From Toxorhynchites rutilus septentrionalis (taxonomy: Eukaryota; Arthropoda; Insecta; Diptera; Culicidae), in assembly GCF_029784135.1 (NCBI RefSeq), contig NC_073745.1, positions 311,316,258 to 311,380,257 of the forward strand: a DNA stretch of 64,000 nt, in the 5' to 3' direction. How positions within the stretch are numbered: the stretch's first letter is position 1; each line of letters begins with the position of its first letter. The notes below the pieces were generated by a model. The model worked only from the letters and a program-made list of their open reading frames with translations. It had not been told where the DNA came from and did not search any database. The translations under genes were made by a program, and so were the position numbers. Positions 58,464-64,000 of the stretch are shown piece by piece.

Positions 58464-58888
58464 GACAAAATATGGACAAATACACGGTGATTGTTTTTAC
58501 TTGGCTTTGAACAGAACCATATGTGCGTTATCATAAAACATCAACTTTCACACCAGCATATACGGCGTTTTCACTTGACCAGCTCGAGTTTTGATAAGCA
58601 GAACATAAATTGACAAAAAATGTAAACAAATGTTTTTATGTTTGTCGCGTAATGTTGGCAATGGAACAATTTCCACTAGGCATCCCTCTGAGTTTGAATG
58701 CGAACGTTTGGTTTCTTGTCAAACGTGCGTGAATGAAAATCAAACAAAGGAAGCGCAAGTTTACAATTCAAATGAAATGTCAATGCAAATGCCCTTATAA
58801 TCATCAAGAAATTTTCATTTTTCATATCTTCTTGAAGTCTAATATTGAGAGCAGAAGCAGTAATTACCATCTCAACATAACTTTTTTT
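58464..58888. other. Upstream region of the SAM gene
   Basis: No TATA box or Initiator I would defend. Part of the 58733-59107 open frame reads into the MITE that follows and is rejected. Confidence 0.4.
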
Positions 58889-58889
58889 A

Positions 58890-59342
58890 TTGGCGATCTA
58901 ACGTACAAATCTACACCTAAGCGGCGCTGCGGTGAAAGTGATGATGGTTTTAAATTTTGCCATGTGAGCTTATGGAAGATTTGTAGTTCTTTCCATAAAT
59001 TACAATGTTATAATCATAAAAGATTATTTGATTGCGATGAGTTTGTAAGAAATTCAATTCTGCGCAATTTTATATATAACATGTTATTTATTTACCTCTT
59101 TCAGTAGTGAAAACTATAAAAATGTTGACAATGGTTAAATTAAAGACGGAAATTCGAGAGCACAATCAAACACAAGTAGAAAAATGCACGATTCCTGCAT
59201 GTGAGAACTACCTTGGAAAGCCCGGAAGTAAAATATACGTGATTTGTTTTCGAGTTTTAGGTTACATTAGCATCATTTTCTTAGTTCAAAAACAAAATCC
59301 AGATGTCTCACCGATCGTTTACGTTTTGCGTTAGATCGCCAA
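58890..59342 (+). mobile_element. MITE with TTGGCGATCTAACG ends and TA duplication
   Basis: Left end TTGGCGATCTAACG (58890) and right end CGTTAGATCGCCAA (to 59342), flanked by TA at 58888-58889 and 59343-59344. 453 bp. The ORFs inside (to 59107, and 59107-59334) are not preserved in the sister copy. Confidence 0.75.
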
Positions 59343-59440
59343 TAGAGGCTTCAAACTACAGACCTACATTGAGCGCAATTATTGAAAAAAAAAAGGTTCT
59401 GCAGTTCTTTACTTGTTTAATGCTCTTCGTTTGGAGTTAT

Positions 59441-59789
59441 AGGCGATCTAACGTACAAATCTACACATAGGCGGCGCTGCGGTGAAAGTTATGGTGGTTT
59501 TAAATTTTGCAATGTGAGTTTATGGAAGGTTTGTAGTTCTTTCCATAAATGACAATGTTATAGTCATAAAAGATTATTTGATTGCGATAAGTTTGGAAGA
59601 AATTTAATTCTTCGCAATTTTATATATATCATGTTATTTTCATACCTCTTTCAGTAGTGAAAACTGTATAAATGTTGACAATGGTTGAATCAAAAAAGGA
59701 AATTCGAGAGCACAATCAAAAACAAGTTGAAAAATACATGGTTCCTGCATGTGAGAACTACCTTGGAAAGTCCGGAAGTAAAATATAAG
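59441..59789 (+). mobile_element. Truncated second copy of the same MITE
   Basis: Begins AGGCGATCTAACGTACAAAT and follows the first copy at roughly 90% identity by eye, up to GGAAGTAAAATAT. There the right end is missing. Confidence 0.75.
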
Positions 59790-60330
59790 TAGGATTTAAA
59801 GTAAATTTGGTCCATTGAACTAACTTATGTTGTTTTTCAAGACCATCCATGGTATTTTTTTTAAATATATATAGTGTCGGACAAAACATTAAGATCATTG
59901 CTCAAGCAAAAAAAGAAAGTGACAAAACTTGGAGAAAAAATAATCCAATCCAGTGCTCCAATCTATTTATAATAATTTATTTGCATTTTTCGAACATCTT
60001 ATCATCTTATTATAACATCTGTAAGTAAGAAAGGTATTAATTAAAAATGCGTTTTAAGCATACTTAACAACTCAATTGACCCGACCAAAATGATTGTTTC
60101 TCGGTGGTATTTTGTGTTTTTCAGATCCTGGTAAGTATTTATCGAGTAAACAAGAAGTAGGGTAAGTGTACCAATTATGGAGAAGATATGCAACTTGCAG
60201 AAATTTGCGAATAAATACTCTATTTTAGTTCAAAAGTATACAAAAGTATACTTTTTCTAGCAGTTTGGACTCTGTTTTTGAAGAATCTCACTGATATATC
60301 GATGATTAATTGACTGAATTGTATAAAAAA
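59790..60330. other. Unannotated stretch
   Basis: Nothing recognised. Confidence 0.35.
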
Positions 60331-60332
60331 AT

Positions 60333-61319
60333 GGGTGGATTATATCTATGATATAACCGCAAGGTTGACGTGAGACTACAGTTGTCTTAAATTGTTGTTG
60401 TAAACAGTTGTTGTAAAAATTTGTATTGTATTGATTAAATTTATCGATTGAATGAAACTTTTCGAATTCAATTGAATTCAACATAATTACTTTGTAAGCA
60501 AAGAGTTTGAACAGTTACCATGTAAGATCAGTTCATGCATTGTAATAGATTATGTTCTTCGTTACAAGTAAATTTGTAACCGTCCTATTACGTTTGATAA
60601 GATGCCTAGGACTATCAAAATATATTAGCGGAAGAATCGTCAAACGATAATTGTATTCAACGTTTTCCTCTGAAATTATTACATCTCTCATGTGTACGTA
60701 GTTCTGGAATCGCGAAAGTTCAATCACCTCTAATATCTGAAATGACGATTTTCCCATGCTTCTCAGTTTAGAAGTACGTTTTAGGGAAACATATTGCGGT
60801 CTGCAAAATTACTCGCAGCCTGCATATATTTGCAATGCGGATTCCCCCAGACACATTGATTTAGAAGTCCGTGTTAGGGAAACACATGCCCCTACTTGCA
60901 TGTATTTGCAAATCGGATTCCCCCAGGCACATTGATTTGGAAGTCCGTGTTAGGAAAACTCAGCTCGGTGGGAACAAAAATACCCCCTACTCACATGTAT
61001 ATTTTCCAAGTGGATCCCCGCAGGTACATTGATTTTCAAGTCTCTGTTGGGGAACCCGTAAATTGGGCCAATCAAAACTTGATAGTTAGCGCTTGACATT
61101 TTACAGTTATTCAACTGTTTATCTCATGGATTATAACATTTTATTAATTGTGATAGACGCGTAAAAATATTGCCTATCAATTGATGCAAACACCTTTCCG
61201 ATCTATAAAGAAATGTTCGAGCTATAAGCATTCGGAATCTTTCATTTTTTCCTGCGTGTTCTGTGTTTAGGTTTTCATTTCACCCCCATATACTCCGGTT
61301 AGACGTACTCCCACGTCAA
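60333..61319. mobile_element. MITE-like element, TTGACGTGGGACTAC family, longest copy
   Basis: The left TTGACGTGAGACTAC (60365) and right GTACTCCCACGTCAA (to 61319) are inverted copies. The shared left flank ATATCTATGATATAACCGCA suggests the true boundary may lie further out. It holds four or five diverged tandem units of about 75-90 bp between 60770 and 61070 (CATGTATTTGCAAATCGGAT, CCCCCAGGCACATTGATTT, GGAAGTCCGTGTTAGG). Confidence 0.65.
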
Positions 61320-61509
61320 AACATGTTTGAAAATGCCACTTCCATGTACTCATTATGGTAATAGTGTTCCCGGAGTTTCGTAATGGCGCAAAAAAATCGA
61401 ATAGCCCTTTATATAAATTTTTTTTCGCTCCGTCGATTGTAACACTGCCTGTAACACCGAAGCCTTTATAATTCATTCATCCCGGTAAGAATTTCAACAT
61501 TTTTCGTCG

Positions 61510-61700
61510 TAAATTACTTCCTAATGGGGTACGTTGCTGTGTTAAAAAATAAGCCACAAAATTTGGAGGAATTTAAAGAAGAAATAACTCGGATTTTCAA
61601 CAGCATCGGAGTCATAACGTTAGAGTTGTGCATGAAGTATTTTGTTCACCGTTTAAAACGCGTTATCGAAAAATCACGTTTGTAGAAGTTATTAAAATTT
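61510..61700 (+). pseudogene. Mariner-like transposase C-terminal remnant
   Basis: An open frame beginning near NYFLMGYVAVLKNKPQNLEE and continuing FKEEITRIFNSI, then CMKYFVHRLKRVIEK, matches the end of insect mariner-like transposases (DFFLWGYLK..VY..KPQ.LEELK..I...I..I). The catalytic Asp/Glu part upstream is missing. It is of the same broad type as the remnant at 478-1000. Confidence 0.55.
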
Positions 61701-61704
61701 GTTG

Positions 61705-62280
61705 CATGAGCGTTCAATCTGAAAGATCCTGTAATAATCGGTGTAACATGGAAAAAGTGTTAATAGGATTCAAAAAATACTTCAATAATAATTTTTCAAT
61801 TAAACTCTGCCTCTATATCTTTTTTCTAGTATGCAATACTATGTCGTTAATTCTATACTCGACAAAAATTATGAGAACGGAGCGCCAAATCGAAATTTTT
61901 AAGCGATTTTAGAAACGCTGTAACTTTGTGAAAAACCAACGCATGAAGATGGGATATACATAATTTTCAAGCTTCAAGTTTTGAGATGTAAAACTTGAAT
62001 GATTCTATCTATAAAAATCGATTTTTCTGTTTTTTAAGGTTTTGTAGATTAACACAGTGTTTTATTATCCAAGTCAATAGTAAATCCTATTACCCGTAGC
62101 AATCAGCATTCATTTGATTCCAAGAACGCTCCTGTAGTTCATTTTACTACAAGAAAAAGTTTTGATAGAATGAAAAAAATCCCTTTTTCTAATGAATCCT
62201 TTTTCAATAATGCGATTATTCCCAAACCAGAAGGCAGTTTTGAAAATTCCAATAAATTCTGTACAAGACTCATTATTTAT
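61705..62280. other. Unannotated stretch
   Basis: Nothing beyond the tail of the remnant ORF. Confidence 0.35.
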
Positions 62281-62282
62281 TA

Positions 62283-63780
62283 CTAGCTGACCCGGCAAAC
62301 TTCGTCTCGTCCAAAATTTATTTTTTCATTTATCACATTCACGTTTTCTTACTAAGCGCACGTTCGTGGGTCCAATCGCAAAACTGTTCATTGATTGATC
62401 TTCTAGTCTACCCTTAAAAATTATGTTTTACTATGAAATACGTAGTACTTCTACCAAAACTCATCAATACAATATCAGATAAATTTTAGAAACAATTCTC
62501 GTTCAATATTTTTCAACCACTTGCAAATAACATGTTTCTCCGTTACATGGAATAAATGTTTGATACAGAAAACATGATAGAATAAAGACATACCTAAATC
62601 GGACAATTCCTTTCTCGAGTTTTGCTCTTATCAACACATTCGGCAATCCAATTTAATTTATACAGATAGAAGAAGATTTTTCGCATTGAAATCCATTTCG
62701 TCTTTCGAACAAAGATCCATTCCGTTAGCGCAAGCATCAAATGGACTAACAACGCTTGTCACTATGTAATTGTAGAACATATGCAAATTGAATGTTCATG
62801 CAAATTGAATGTATTCCCATTTTCGTTTAGATTTTTCCGGAAATTTTCAATTGTCATGTCGGAATATGTTTGGTTGAAATATGTGTATTATTTTTATGGG
62901 ACCCCTCTACATTTAAGAGGAGTGAGGGGTGTCATACCATCATAGAAACATTTCTCGTATCCAAAAACTTTCCAAACATTCCAAATTTGGCTCGATTTGC
63001 TTGATTAGTTCTCGAGTTATGCAGAAACTTGTGTTTCATTCATATGACAGCCCCCCCTTAGAGAGAGGGAGGAGTGTCTAACCGCCATTTCTTACCTCTT
63101 GAAACCTTCTTCTTCTTCTTCAATGGCACTAACGTTCCTAGAGGAACTTCGCCGTCTCAACGTAGTATTACTTGCGTCATTTTTATTAGTACTTAGTTGA
63201 GATTTCTATGCCAAATAACACACCTTGAATGCATTCTGAGTGGCAAGCTCTAGAATACGCGTGATCACAGTGCAAGTCGGAGGAAATTTCTTTGATTAGT
63301 TCTTGAGTTATGCAGAAATTTATGCTTCATTTGTATGGTAGCCTCCTTTTCGAGAGGGGAGAAGAGAATAACCACCAAAGAAACGTTTCGTGCTCCCTAA
63401 AACCTGCACGTGCCAAATTTGACTCGATTTGCTTGATTAGTTCTCGAGTTATGCAGAAACTTGTGTTTCATTTGTATGGCAGCCTCCTTTTAGAGAGGGA
63501 GGAGGAGTGTCGAACGACCATAGAATCGTGTATCGATCTCTAATACCTCTATATGCCAAGTTAGATTCCATTTACATGATTAGTTCTCTAGTTATTCAAA
63601 CCCCCTCCCCCTTCAGAGAGGGGAAGAAGTGTCAAACCATCATAGAAACATTTATTACACCCTAAAAGCTCCACATGCCAAATTTTGTTTCGTTTGCTTG
63701 AATAACTCTCGAGTAATGCAAAAATGTGTGTTTAATTTGTATGGCAGCTACCCTTAAAGAAGGGGAGGGGTCTCGAACAA
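62283..63780 (-). repeat. Dispersed repeat, inverted sister of 3499-4485
   Basis: Starts CTAGCTGACCCGGCAAACTT at its left (the element's 3' end). It matches the 4.1-4.48 kb segment in reverse, then continues with diverged repeats of GATTAGTTCTCGAGTTATGC, each roughly 120-220 bp, from about 63000 to 63720. A SINE lies within it (63105-63295). The small ORF at 63310-63543 spans two units and is rejected. Confidence 0.65.
63105..63295 (-). mobile_element. tRNA-derived SINE, copy 4, head missing
   Basis: Has the GAA tail (as TTC repeats) and body, but stops at AAATTTCTTTGA and joins the host repeat sequence TTAGTTCTTGAG. The whole tRNA-like head is absent. Confidence 0.85.
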
Positions 63781-63784
63781 GAAC

Positions 63785-64000
63785 CTTCTTCTTCTTCTTC
63801 AATGGCACTAACGTTCCTAGAGGAACTTCGCCGTCTCAACGTAGTATTACTTGCGTCATTTTTATTAGTACTTAGTTGAGATTTCTATGCCAAATGACAC
63901 GCCTTGCAATGCATTCTGAGTGGCAAGCTCTAGAATACGCGTGATCACAGTGCAAGTCGGAGGAAATTTCTTTGACGAAAAATTCCCCCGACCAGAACGG
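63785..64000 (-). mobile_element. tRNA-derived SINE, copy 5, cut by the window end
   Basis: Very similar to copy 4 in tail and body, but continues through TTTGACGAAAAATTCCCCCG into the tRNA-like head, which runs off the window. Confidence 0.85.

Noticed and set aside
1..64000. Endogenous virus fragments (common in Aedes genomes)
   Set aside because: I looked for recognisable viral polymerase or nucleoprotein motifs among the longer frames and saw none; all RT-like and integrase-like pieces fit retrotransposons.

Overview
The window looks like nuclear DNA of an insect, most likely a culicine mosquito such as Aedes. The evidence is AT-rich sequence, GT-AG introns from about 60 bp to over 15 kb, tRNA-derived SINEs ending in GAA triplets, a DD37E mosquito-type Tc1/mariner transposon, and many small inverted-repeat elements. 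The species cannot be fixed from sequence alone. There are no operons, bacterial signals or CRISPR arrays.

Three host genes can be supported. (1) A Zasp66-like muscle Z-disc gene lies on the + strand. Its five coding exons (18441-18536, 26312-26461, 27092-27189, 42795-42936, 43002-43142) join in phase to about 208 residues, with a ZM motif in exon 3 and a conserved-looking C-terminus. The form visible here has no PDZ domain. A Gln/Pro-rich exon at 36249-36509 looks like an alternative 3' end. (2) A small secreted TIL-type protease-inhibitor-like gene (37128-37486, two exons, 90 aa, 8 cysteines) is nested in the last long Zasp66-like intron. (3) A three-exon minus-strand gene (58463 to 57065, 282 aa) has a SAM-like domain; its function is unknown.

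Most of the rest is mobile DNA. The best preserved piece is a short-LTR Ty3/gypsy element (50910-56158). It has 167-bp LTRs differing at one base, a CTCT target duplication, and gag and pol linked by an A AAA AAC slip site, but it lacks the reverse-transcriptase catalytic motif. A 1.3-kb DD37E transposon with near-perfect TIRs sits inside its pol. Other elements with intact boundaries are an 811-bp hAT derivative with an 8-bp duplication (32445-33255), a 1.24-kb piggyBac-type derivative flanked by TTAA (48480-49717), and several foldback or MITE-like elements. Decayed copia, LINE, pogo and Tc1/mariner fragments fill much of the remainder.

Layout: 0-18 kb repeats and unrecognised DNA; 18-43.5 kb the Zasp66-like gene, with element-filled introns and the nested TIL gene; 44-50.8 kb LINE, SINE, Tc1 and piggyBac remnants; 50.9-56.2 kb the LTR element with its nested transposon; 57-58.5 kb the SAM gene; 58.9-64 kb MITEs, a mariner remnant, and a second, inverted copy of a repeat also found at 3.5-4.5 kb. 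I found no coherent new multi-gene system. The points most worth following up are the Zasp66-like isoforms, the paired cysteine loss in the TIL protein, and the RT-defective LTR element with nearly identical LTRs.
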